Below are positions 1 to 6,549 of a DNA stretch of 14,542 bases, one piece after another. Each line of letters starts with the position of its first letter. Positions within the stretch are counted from its first letter, which is position 1. The position numbers and the translations under genes were made by a program. Source of the stretch: an uncultured Ruminococcus sp. (lineage in GTDB: Bacteria; Bacillota; Clostridia; Oscillospirales; CAG-382). Below the pieces are notes generated by a model. That model was not told the origin of the DNA. It saw only the letters and a program-made list of their open reading frames with translations, and did no database searches. The stretch is taken from positions 1-14,542 of the forward strand of contig CACZRJ010000268.1 in NCBI GenBank assembly GCA_902783535.1. The letters run 5' to 3'.

Positions 1-432
1 CGTGAACAGAATGATGTTGAGAACGGCCATGACCATCGTTGTTGCGGTTTCGTCATAAACACCGCTCACGCCGACAACATAGAAAAGTGCTACCAGAAAA
101 ATGACACCGACGATGCCGAGCACCATGCCGGCGATCGCGAGCCCGAGTCCCCGCTTCTGCCGGGGTGCCTGGACAGGCGACGGCTGAGCGAATGCCGGCG
201 TGATGATGTACTGAGGCTGAGGGCCGGGCTGTACCGTCGTTTCCCGAGGTGCTCCGGTATGACTGATTTCCTTTTCCTCCGCCGGATCGATAAAGTCATT
301 CGAATTTTCCTGAACCGGTTCCTCGCGAATGATCTTTTCCTCGTCGTTCAGAGGTTCGCTCTTCGTTCCGCATTTGGGACAAAAAGCATCGTCGTCCTCA
401 AGTTTGTAGCCGCATTTGACACAAAACTTCAT
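1..432 (-). CDS. Zinc-ribbon / DUF4190-like membrane protein (partial, C-terminus off the left edge)
   Basis: An open frame of 144 codons starts with ATG at 432 and has no stop before the window edge, so the C-terminus is missing. The N-terminus has a four-cysteine zinc ribbon (C4, C7, C18, C21; pattern CxxC-x10-CxxC). An acidic linker and a Pro/Gln stretch follow. Around residues 93-100 comes KRGLGLAIAGMVLG, which opens a hydrophobic membrane segment. The layout matches the next gene upstream (448-1095) almost motif for motif, so the two are tandem paralogs. They are 15 bases apart, with a weak GGAAA about 7 nt before the start, which suggests co-transcription. Small bacterial proteins that join a zinc ribbon to DUF4190-type membrane helices are common in Firmicutes and their role is not known. 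I infer an integral membrane protein with a cytoplasmic or periplasm-facing zinc ribbon and assign no function. Confidence 0.85.
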   Translation of the reverse strand, partial: MKFCVKCGYKLEDDDAFCPKCGTKSEPLNDEEKIIREEPVQENSNDFIDPAEEKEISHTGAPRETTVQPGPQPQYIITPAFAQPSPVQAPRQKRGLGLAIAGMVLGIVGVIFLVALFYVVGVSGVYDETATTMVMAVLNIILFT

Positions 433-447
433 CGCCTAGTTTCCAAA

Positions 448-1095
448 TCAAATTCCCATAACGACGCCGAAAGCGGATAAGAGCAAGACCCAGAGGACGA
501 TGGATCCGACCAGACCGATCGCGCCGATGATGATACCGGCGATGTTTCTGCTCTTGATGCTCTTGATCATTCCGACAAGAGAGAAAATGAACGCGAGAAT
601 GCCGAACACGACAGTGAACAACGCGACAATGATGCCGACGGCTTTGGTCGCTTCTCTCGGGATATCGCCGGAGCTCATCATCGCGGCAGCCACCCAGACA
701 GGCGCATAGGCGATGATCATACCGATGATTCCAAGGATCAGGCCCGCGATCGCGAGTCCGAGGCCGCGTTTCTTCTTCTGTACAGGCGCGGGGGCCGGCT
801 GCTGATACTGCGGCTGCTGGTATTGCGGCTGCTGGTATTGCGGCTGTTGATACTGCGGCTGCTGATACTGCGGCTGCTGATACTGCGGCTGCGGATTATA
901 CTGAGGCTGGGGCTGAGGCTGAGACTGGTGCTGAGGCTGGGGCTGGGGCTGAGGCTGAGGCTGAGCGGGCGCTTCGGGAGCGGCGTTGACGACCGTCGCG
1001 GCAGCATCCTGGATCTGTTCGATTTTCGTGCCGCAGTTCGGGCAGAACTGGGCGTCGTCTGTGAGCTGCGCTCCGCATTGCGGGCAGAATCTCAT
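448..1095 (-). CDS. Zinc-ribbon, Gln/Pro-repeat, DUF4190-like membrane protein
   Basis: This 215-residue protein has three parts. Residues 1-25 form a zinc ribbon (C4, C7, C18, C21). Residues about 44-106 are a low-complexity linker: QP dipeptides at 45-65, then about seven QPQYQ pentapeptides at 66-100, then a basic KKKR. Residues 111-212 hold three probable membrane helices (about 112-138, 152-177, 186-211), the first opening with GLGLAIAGLILGIIG as in DUF4190 proteins. The start is firm: a GGAGG at 1104-1108 sits 8 nt before the ATG. It lies 15 nt upstream of its paralog (1-432). I could not name a convincing promoter in the short gap to the terminator at 1165. No enzymatic motif is visible. 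The zinc ribbon resembles those used for protein or nucleic-acid contact, and the flexible linker would hold it away from the membrane. Function unknown. Confidence 0.9.
   Translation of the reverse strand: MRFCPQCGAQLTDDAQFCPNCGTKIEQIQDAAATVVNAAPEAPAQPQPQPQPQPQHQSQPQPQPQYNPQPQYQQPQYQQPQYQQPQYQQPQYQQPQYQQPAPAPVQKKKRGLGLAIAGLILGIIGMIIAYAPVWVAAAMMSSGDIPREATKAVGIIVALFTVVFGILAFIFSLVGMIKSIKSRNIAGIIIGAIGLVGSIVLWVLLLSAFGVVMGI
796..963 (-). repeat. In-frame low-complexity repeat (QP dipeptide and QPQYQ pentapeptide units)
   Basis: About seven near-identical 15-bp units (plus-strand core ctgctgatactgcgg) cover roughly 796-900, and 6-bp units (ggctga/ggctgg) cover 901-963. All are in frame in the zinc-ribbon gene and encode its linker. 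Two synonymous unit variants occur (gctgctggtattgcg and gctgctgatactgcg), in blocks, which suggests growth by unit duplication. Such a tract can change length by replication slippage in whole codons. Confidence 0.85.
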
Positions 1096-1103
1096 ATGCT
1101 TTT

Positions 1104-1108
1104 CCTCC
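1104..1108 (-). promoter_or_regulatory. Ribosome binding site (GGAGG) of the Gln-repeat membrane protein
   Basis: GGAGG on the minus strand lies 8 nt before the ATG at 1095 and fixes that start. Confidence 0.8.
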
Positions 1109-1164
1109 GTTATTTCACTTAAATAGATGGTGTAGGATCTCTCCGGATCCTTTCTGATTTTGGA

Positions 1165-1199
1165 AACGGGGCTGTCGTCTGTTGGCCGACAGCCCCGTT
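1165..1199 (-). terminator. Intrinsic terminator of the surface-protein gene
   Basis: A perfect 13-bp stem (1165-1177 with 1187-1199, GC-rich, 9-nt loop) lies 41 bp after the stop of the 714-residue protein. The downstream U tract on the minus strand is weak (TTTCC), so termination may be incomplete and some read-through into the zinc-ribbon pair is possible. Confidence 0.75.
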
Positions 1200-1240
1200 G
1201 TCACTTGCGAAATGAAACTGAGATTGATGTGATGATTCGC

Positions 1241-3385
1241 TTATTTGCGGACTTTGACTACGACTGCCGCGCCGATGACTGCGAGCACGCCGAGGATCGC
1301 GAACACCAGGATGCCGGCGTCGCCGGGCTGGGTGGGCTGTTCGGTCGGCTGTTCGGTGGGCTGTTCAGTCGGCTGGTCTTCAGGAAGCGAGCCAATGATG
1401 TATCCGCCGGTCGCGCGGAGAATGTTGGCGCCTGCCGGGTCGTCCCAGCTGGTCGCTTCGACGTTCTCGGTCGGGATCCAGACGCCGCCCTTGTCAAAGC
1501 CTTCCTTGAGCTTGAAGTTCAGCGTGATGGTGATCTCGGTATCCGCTTTGCAGACCTGGTCTTCTTTTTCCGCGTTCAGGATCTGTACATAGACATGCGC
1601 CTGTCCGGGGAAGTTGTTGACGTCGGACGTGTCGTCAGCAGGATTGTAGACGGTCATGTTCTCCCACTTTTCTCCGGGCAGATCGCCGAAGCAGTTGACG
1701 GAGTTGTCGTCGTTGATATTGAAGTTCGGCTCGAGTCTTTCGTCGTCGAAGAAGATCGGGAAGAGGATGCTGGAGACCTTGTCTTCATCTTTGAAATTCT
1801 TCAGTTTGACGGTGACTTCAACGTTGCCTTCAGCGTCGGTTCCGGAAGTGAAGAGAATGTCGAAATGAGAATCCGGTTCGGGATCGCCGACTTTCGCTTT
1901 GATTTCTTCTTCGTATCCGTCATCGGTTTCTTCAGGCGTTTTGTCTTCGTGCGGGTCGGGCGTGAAGGTTTCTTCGCCGATGCCCCATGCGGTGTCCTTG
2001 TTGTTTGCGTTGATGTTGTAGATCTGACCGGCAGCGACTTTCGCCATGTCGTCCTCATTGTCGGGGTCGAATCCGTTTTCAAAATCGATGTGCCAGACGG
2101 TCTTTTCGTTCTGGATCACGTTCAGTTCGGCAACGCGGATGGTGCCTTTCGCTTTCCAGAAGCCGACGCCCATGGTCAGGCATACGGGTCTGATGGTCTT
2201 GCCTGTGCAGTCGCCGTAGGTTCCTGCGGCAGGATCGAACGTCTTGGTCGCGTCGAACCACTGCTCATGATCGACAGTGGAGTCCTTGGTGAAGTCGAAG
2301 TAGGTGATCAGACCGTCTTCGCCGTTCCAGTGGAAGTCAGTGTCGTTACCGTAGGAATAGCAGTTCGTGTATACGCAGCCGCCGTTCGCAGCATCATATT
2401 CGCAGTCGTCTTCGTAGTAAACGATCGCTTCAACGGTGATTTCGCCTTCGCCGATCAGGTTGCCCGGAACGATGAAGTTGATGCTGGGAGCAGCGCCGTC
2501 GCCGATCTCGTTGCATTTCAGCCAGAGATACTTGCGGGTGACGGGCTCGGAAGAGGATTCGCTCTTGTAGGATTTGAGGAAACGTACGCTGTCGGTGCCG
2601 AGAGCGATATAATCGCCGGCGACCATGCCGCGCATGATCCATTTCGCGGTGGAGTACTCACCGTCGTTGTTGGTGGCGTATCCGCCGGAGCTCATGATGA
2701 TGAAAACGATCTGGTCGTCCGCGAGGTAGACTTTGTCGTTTTCATATTTGATGCCTTCCACACCTGCGGGAGTGTTCATGTGCGCAGCGGCTTTCGCTTC
2801 GGGGTCCCAGCCGTTGCAGTCGTTCCACAGGATCTTGTAGACGCCTTCGTCGACTTTCTCGGCGATGGTCATCTGGGAAGCGTTCAGGTTAACGCCTTTT
2901 TCATTGCTCGTGAAGACGGTCTTGTCGTTGACGCCAAATCCGTCCGGAGCGTCGGCATTCGTGAAATAAACGATGCCGTAGCCGGTGGGATTCAGACCGG
3001 TCATCGTGTACGGGCCTTCGGGGGTGATGCCGCTTTCTTCGGCAAGCGTCGGAGCGATCGTTCCGTTCGGAGCGTCAACGCGCAGATATCTGACGTTCAC
3101 GTATCCGCGTACGGTCGATCCGGTCGTCCAGTCCATTTTCGCGACGCCTTCTGCGAGTTTGACGGCAGCGCCGGCGTTCAGTTCGTAATAGTTCTCACCG
3201 TCGCTGGAGCCGTAGAAGTGGACCGATTCGACGCCTTCGCCGGTAAAGGTCGCGCCGCAGATCGTCTTGATGTCGCCGAGATCGAGGTCGGTATATGCTT
3301 CGTCAGCGGAAGCAAACACGACGCCGAACGCGGAAAGCATTGCGACGACGAGAACGAGCGCAAGGACTTTAAACGTTTTGTTCAT
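1241..3385 (-). CDS. Secreted, membrane-anchored surface protein with cohesin-like domain
   Basis: The 714-residue product starts with a signal peptide (cleavage probably after ASA, residue 27). Residues about 30-110 look like a discoidin/F5-8-type beta-sandwich fragment (IKTICG, FYGSSDGENYYEL, RYLRVDAP). A long, acidic, aromatic-rich middle of unknown fold follows to about 490. Residues about 506-667 (VEVTVKLKNF, LFPIFFDDERLEP, ITITLNFKLKEG) resemble the cohesin/carbohydrate-binding beta-sandwich superfamily. A PTEQ-repeat linker (668-689), a membrane helix (690-710) and the basic tail KVRK close it. The tail looks like a sortase-type C-terminus, but the LPXTG box is replaced by TQPGD, so membrane anchoring is more likely than wall linkage. 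An alternative TTG start 6 nt upstream is rejected because AAGGAG would then be too close. It stands alone, with its own promoter and terminator. Probable role: cell-surface binding or scaffolding; ligand unknown. Confidence 0.88.
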   Translation of the reverse strand: MNKTFKVLALVLVVAMLSAFGVVFASADEAYTDLDLGDIKTICGATFTGEGVESVHFYGSSDGENYYELNAGAAVKLAEGVAKMDWTTGSTVRGYVNVRYLRVDAPNGTIAPTLAEESGITPEGPYTMTGLNPTGYGIVYFTNADAPDGFGVNDKTVFTSNEKGVNLNASQMTIAEKVDEGVYKILWNDCNGWDPEAKAAAHMNTPAGVEGIKYENDKVYLADDQIVFIIMSSGGYATNNDGEYSTAKWIMRGMVAGDYIALGTDSVRFLKSYKSESSSEPVTRKYLWLKCNEIGDGAAPSINFIVPGNLIGEGEITVEAIVYYEDDCEYDAANGGCVYTNCYSYGNDTDFHWNGEDGLITYFDFTKDSTVDHEQWFDATKTFDPAAGTYGDCTGKTIRPVCLTMGVGFWKAKGTIRVAELNVIQNEKTVWHIDFENGFDPDNEDDMAKVAAGQIYNINANNKDTAWGIGEETFTPDPHEDKTPEETDDGYEEEIKAKVGDPEPDSHFDILFTSGTDAEGNVEVTVKLKNFKDEDKVSSILFPIFFDDERLEPNFNINDDNSVNCFGDLPGEKWENMTVYNPADDTSDVNNFPGQAHVYVQILNAEKEDQVCKADTEITITLNFKLKEGFDKGGVWIPTENVEATSWDDPAGANILRATGGYIIGSLPEDQPTEQPTEQPTEQPTQPGDAGILVFAILGVLAVIGAAVVVKVRK

Positions 3386-3392
3386 GTTCAAT

Positions 3393-3398
3393 CTCCTT
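3393..3398 (-). promoter_or_regulatory. Ribosome binding site (AAGGAG) that decides the surface-protein start
   Basis: AAGGAG lies 7 nt before the ATG at 3385. The in-frame TTG at 3391 is only about 1 nt from it, so the ATG is the start. Confidence 0.85.
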
Positions 3399-3492
3399 TT
3401 TGGGATTTATATTTTTGTTTTTTTATCATTTTTGGTCAGGAAGCGGCTTCCGTTTCCCCGAAAGGGCATAATAACCCTATCTTCTTCCCTAT

Positions 3493-3520
3493 ATTATAGC
3501 GCCAAATTACATTTTGTCAA
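3493..3520 (-). promoter_or_regulatory. Perfect-consensus sigma-A promoter of the surface-protein gene
   Basis: On the minus strand TTGACA (3515-3520) and TATAAT (3493-3498) are both exact consensus, with a 16-bp spacer. It lies just after the mutY terminator. The expected leader is about 100 nt. Strong constitutive expression is inferred. Confidence 0.88.
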
Positions 3521-3533
3521 GGATAATTTACAA

Positions 3534-3560
3534 AAAAGACATGTTTCAGGCATGTCTTTT
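3534..3560 (-). terminator. Intrinsic terminator after mutY
   Basis: A perfect 10-bp stem (3534-3543 with 3551-3560; arms AAAAGACATG and CATGTCTTTT) with a 7-nt loop is followed on the minus strand by a run of T. It lies 32 bp past the mutY stop and ends the topB-dockerin-mutY unit. Confidence 0.85.
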
Positions 3561-3592
3561 CTGTCAATTTGTCCTTTTTTCCGGATGGGCGG

Positions 3593-4744
3593 TCATCCTT
3601 TTCCGGCGCTCTCCGTATGTTCGGAAGGCGGCAGTTTTTCCTTCAGAACGCGCAGATAGGCGGAGAACGCAGACGGCAGCGCATAAGCGTTTTCCAGGTC
3701 TTCCCTGCCCGCCCGGACGCTGAAATAGGGTTCGTCTCTGAACGACGGATCGGCGTATCCGTACATCAGCCACCCGGTCATGTGCCACTCGAGATGCGTA
3801 AAAATGTGTTTCGCTTCCTGCAGTTTCTCCGTCCGGAGCGGCTGAAACCCGTGCGTTCTCGCGGCCGAAACCGCTTCTTCCTGCGTCAGACGTCCGGGCG
3901 CGTTCGGCAGTTCGTACAGCCCCGCGAGCAGACCCTTCGCCGGGCGCTTCCGGAGCCAGACGCGGTCGCCGTCCAGCAGCAGCAGGACGGTCTTCTCCTC
4001 GATCCTTCTCTGCTTCAGTTTCTTCCTGGCGGGGAGTTCTTCCGTCATGTTTTTCAGATTTGCTTCGCAGGTTTCCCGGAATGGGCATTCGCCGCATTTC
4101 GGGCTTCCGTTCGGAACGCAGACCAGTGCGCCGACTTCCATCATGGCCTGCGTGAATTCGGCTGCGTTTCCTTTCGGGATCGACGCGCGCACGGCATTTT
4201 CGCAATGTCTTTTTGCAGTCTCCTCCGAAATGTCCTCTTTGCATCCGCTCAGCCGCGCGGTCACGCGGAGCACGTTTCCGTCCACGGCCGGCTCAGGCAG
4301 CCCGAATGCGATGGATGACACGGCCCCGGCGGTATAAGGGCCGATGCCCGGCAGTTTTCTGAGTTTTTCCGGATCGGCAGGCAGTTCGCCGCCGTACGTT
4401 CCGCAGATCACGCCCGCTGCCTTTTTCAGCTGCCGGGCGCGGCTGTAGTATCCGAGCCCTTCCCAAAGTTTCATCAGTTTCTCATCGGGCACGCCCGCGA
4501 GCGACCGGACATCCGGCAGTTCCTTCAGAAACCGTTCGTAGTACCGGAGCACCGCTTCGACGCGCGTCTGCTGCAGCATAACTTCGGACAGCCACACGTG
4601 ATAGGGCCGCGGATCCGTCCGCCACGGAAGCGTTCGTCCGTTTTCCCGGTACCAGGAAAGCATTTTTTCAACTTCTTTACAGCTCAGGGGGCGGAACCCT
4701 CCGGTGTCCGCCCTCCCGTCTTGCTTATTCCGTTCTGAGCACAT
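3593..4744 (-). CDS. mutY: A/G-specific adenine DNA glycosylase MutY
   Basis: MutY removes adenine mispaired with 8-oxoguanine in base excision repair. All hallmarks are visible in the 383 residues: the catalytic glutamate in SEVMLQQT (E54), the helix-hairpin-helix LPGIGPYTAGA (131-141), the catalytic aspartate in VDGNVLRV (D155), and a 4Fe-4S cluster loop C209-x7-C217-x2-C220-x5-C226. After a linker, a Nudix-like 8-oxoG recognition domain (about 250-370) carries FTH (315-317) at the place of the family's FSH motif. Length is normal. The ATG at 4744 overlaps the end of the upstream dockerin gene by 20 nt, which suggests translational coupling; the RBS there is weak. A start at Met28 (MLSWYRENG) cannot be excluded, because MutY proteins often begin only a few residues before this motif. 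It is the last gene of the topB unit. Confidence 0.96.
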   Translation of the reverse strand: MCSERNKQDGRADTGGFRPLSCKEVEKMLSWYRENGRTLPWRTDPRPYHVWLSEVMLQQTRVEAVLRYYERFLKELPDVRSLAGVPDEKLMKLWEGLGYYSRARQLKKAAGVICGTYGGELPADPEKLRKLPGIGPYTAGAVSSIAFGLPEPAVDGNVLRVTARLSGCKEDISEETAKRHCENAVRASIPKGNAAEFTQAMMEVGALVCVPNGSPKCGECPFRETCEANLKNMTEELPARKKLKQRRIEEKTVLLLLDGDRVWLRKRPAKGLLAGLYELPNAPGRLTQEEAVSAARTHGFQPLRTEKLQEAKHIFTHLEWHMTGWLMYGYADPSFRDEPYFSVRAGREDLENAYALPSAFSAYLRVLKEKLPPSEHTESAGKG

Positions 4745-6548
4745 ACCGCTTCACCCAGATATAATCTTTCGCGTTGACGGTCCCGTCGCCGTTCACGTCC
4801 GCGTTCGCCTGCTCGTCCTTCGTCAGGTCGGCGCTCCGGAGCATGTACCGCTTGATGAGCAGGTAGTCCATGGAATTGACGCGTCCGTCCCCGTTGACGT
4901 CCCCCTGTTTCCCGGCCGTCTGCTTCTTCTGCCCGATCATGAATTCGGAACAGAAGACGAACGGATACGACTTGCAGGAAAACTCCGCGCGCACATATCT
5001 CGCCCGGACGGGATCGGCCGTCAGGATCGCGTGCGACATGCCTCCGGATTTGTTCATTTTCGCTGTTCCGACGGTCCGGAAATCGGTCCCGTCCGTCGAG
5101 ACGGAGATCACTGGCGGGTCGGGCAGCCCGATGGCGGACGCCGTCTCCTCTCCGAACTCCAGAACGAACGCGCCGATGCGGCTTTCGAGCCGGCCGAGGT
5201 CCACGGTGATCCGGTAGCCTCCGCCGGACTCCTGCTGCGATCTGTGGAACGCGTGGAATTCGGTCGAGAAGACCGCCGAGCCGAAGATGCCGTCGGTCAG
5301 TTCCTTTCCGTCATTGTCCTGATAGACCAGAGTCCCGTCGCCGGCGTACGGGCGGGACGCCTGGTACGTCTTTCCGTAACTGATCCAGTCGTATCCTTTC
5401 GGGACGGCAAACGGCGGAACGTCCGCGGGGATCTCGTCCATCGTCAGAATGCCTTTCGCGTATCTGTACGTCAGGTCGTAGACGGACCTGGCCTGCGGGT
5501 CGGTGCTCCTTTTCGCCCAGTAGAGCACGTCGGGCGCCGAATTCTGATAGTACATGTTGATCGAAAGGTTCACGCCGGAAGAGACGCCGCCGCGGAGATA
5601 TGCCAGGAACCGGTTGTACTTGGACGTCATGACGTCGTTGTCCAGCTCCATCTCCATGGACATCCCGTATGTCCTGCAGTGCGAGATGGCGCGGCTCATC
5701 CGCTGCGGGTCGGGCGTCTGCTGCCACATCAGGTTCGGCTGCATGCAGCAGACGTCGAATCCGAATTTTTTCCACTGGTCGAATCCGATCGCCTGATAGT
5801 AAGGGATCCAGATGCTCTTGTATCCTTTGTCGCGGACCCGTCCGGTGAAATGTCTCACCAGGCTGAGTTCGTTCTCGAACGCGTATGTCAGAAATTCCTC
5901 GAACCAGTAGAATCCGGCCAGTTCGAGATGCGCGTAGTTCCCTTCCTCGAACCGCCTGATCTCCTCGTCCATCAGCCAGTCGACGGCCGCCGCCCGGTCC
6001 TTCTGCACGGAGAAATCCAGACTTTTCACGCCGTCGAGCGACCCGAAGGAGCGGAATCCGTCATGCGGGAACAGAATGGTGAAGAAGACCTTGACCTTGT
6101 AGTCCGGCTTTCCGAGTCCCTTTCCGACCTCTGCGGCAGCGGCGTCCAGCGCGGACACGTTGTACCCGTCGCGGAAGAGATCGTTCAGATATGCGATCCA
6201 GTCGGAAGCGACCGCAGGATTGCTGCTCTCGTACATGGTCCCGCCGGACGGGCCGTAGGTCACGCACGGCAGGAAGAGATACGCGTCGAAAAAGGTATCT
6301 TTCAGTTTCCCGCTCGGGTCGTAATATCCGACGTCGTGCAGAAGCGTTTCCTTCGTATGTCTTCCGTAATTCGAAGACTGCGTCGCCAAAGTATAGGTCA
6401 GATTGATGTTCCGGATCCCGTCCAGCAGGTCCGGAGACGGAAACGGAGCATCCGCCGACGCAGGCGGAAGAACGGCAGGGACCAGCAGGACCGCGGCGGC
6501 GATGAAAGCCAGAAGGCATCTGAAAGCGTGTTTCCGTCCGATTCGCAT
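4725..6548 (-). CDS. Secreted DUF4855 protein with C-terminal type I dockerin
   Basis: This 607-residue protein has a signal peptide cut probably after ASA (residue 32). Residues about 39-390 match the DUF4855 family as I know it (start DLLDGIRNINLTYT, then FYWFEEFLTYAFE and WIPYYQAIGFDQWK), which looks like a glycosidase-type barrel of unknown activity. Residues about 415-535 form a discoidin-like beta-sandwich (ITVDLGR, VSVSTDGTDF, RYVRAEF). Residues 549-607 are a type I dockerin: two calcium-binding repeats, DVNGDGRVNSMD and DVNGDGTVNAKD, each followed by a helix with IKRYML or VKRYVL. Dockerins bind cohesins on scaffold or surface proteins. An AAAGGA lies 9 nt before the ATG. The gene starts 1 nt after the topB stop and overlaps mutY by 20 nt, so it is translated from their mRNA despite the unrelated role. 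Probable function: extracellular glycan-directed protein; substrate unknown. Confidence 0.92.
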   Translation of the reverse strand: MRIGRKHAFRCLLAFIAAAVLLVPAVLPPASADAPFPSPDLLDGIRNINLTYTLATQSSNYGRHTKETLLHDVGYYDPSGKLKDTFFDAYLFLPCVTYGPSGGTMYESSNPAVASDWIAYLNDLFRDGYNVSALDAAAAEVGKGLGKPDYKVKVFFTILFPHDGFRSFGSLDGVKSLDFSVQKDRAAAVDWLMDEEIRRFEEGNYAHLELAGFYWFEEFLTYAFENELSLVRHFTGRVRDKGYKSIWIPYYQAIGFDQWKKFGFDVCCMQPNLMWQQTPDPQRMSRAISHCRTYGMSMEMELDNDVMTSKYNRFLAYLRGGVSSGVNLSINMYYQNSAPDVLYWAKRSTDPQARSVYDLTYRYAKGILTMDEIPADVPPFAVPKGYDWISYGKTYQASRPYAGDGTLVYQDNDGKELTDGIFGSAVFSTEFHAFHRSQQESGGGYRITVDLGRLESRIGAFVLEFGEETASAIGLPDPPVISVSTDGTDFRTVGTAKMNKSGGMSHAILTADPVRARYVRAEFSCKSYPFVFCSEFMIGQKKQTAGKQGDVNGDGRVNSMDYLLIKRYMLRSADLTKDEQANADVNGDGTVNAKDYIWVKRYVLRTE

Positions 6549-6549
6549 G

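Noticed and set aside
796..963. CRISPR-like short regular repeats
   Set aside because: Units are contiguous 15-bp and 6-bp coding repeats with no spacers; they encode the Gln/Pro linker.
1160..3499. 779-codon open frame on the plus strand
   Set aside because: It is antisense to the surface-protein gene, has no RBS, no domain-like sequence and crosses its terminator and promoter region. It results from GC-rich codon use on the other strand.
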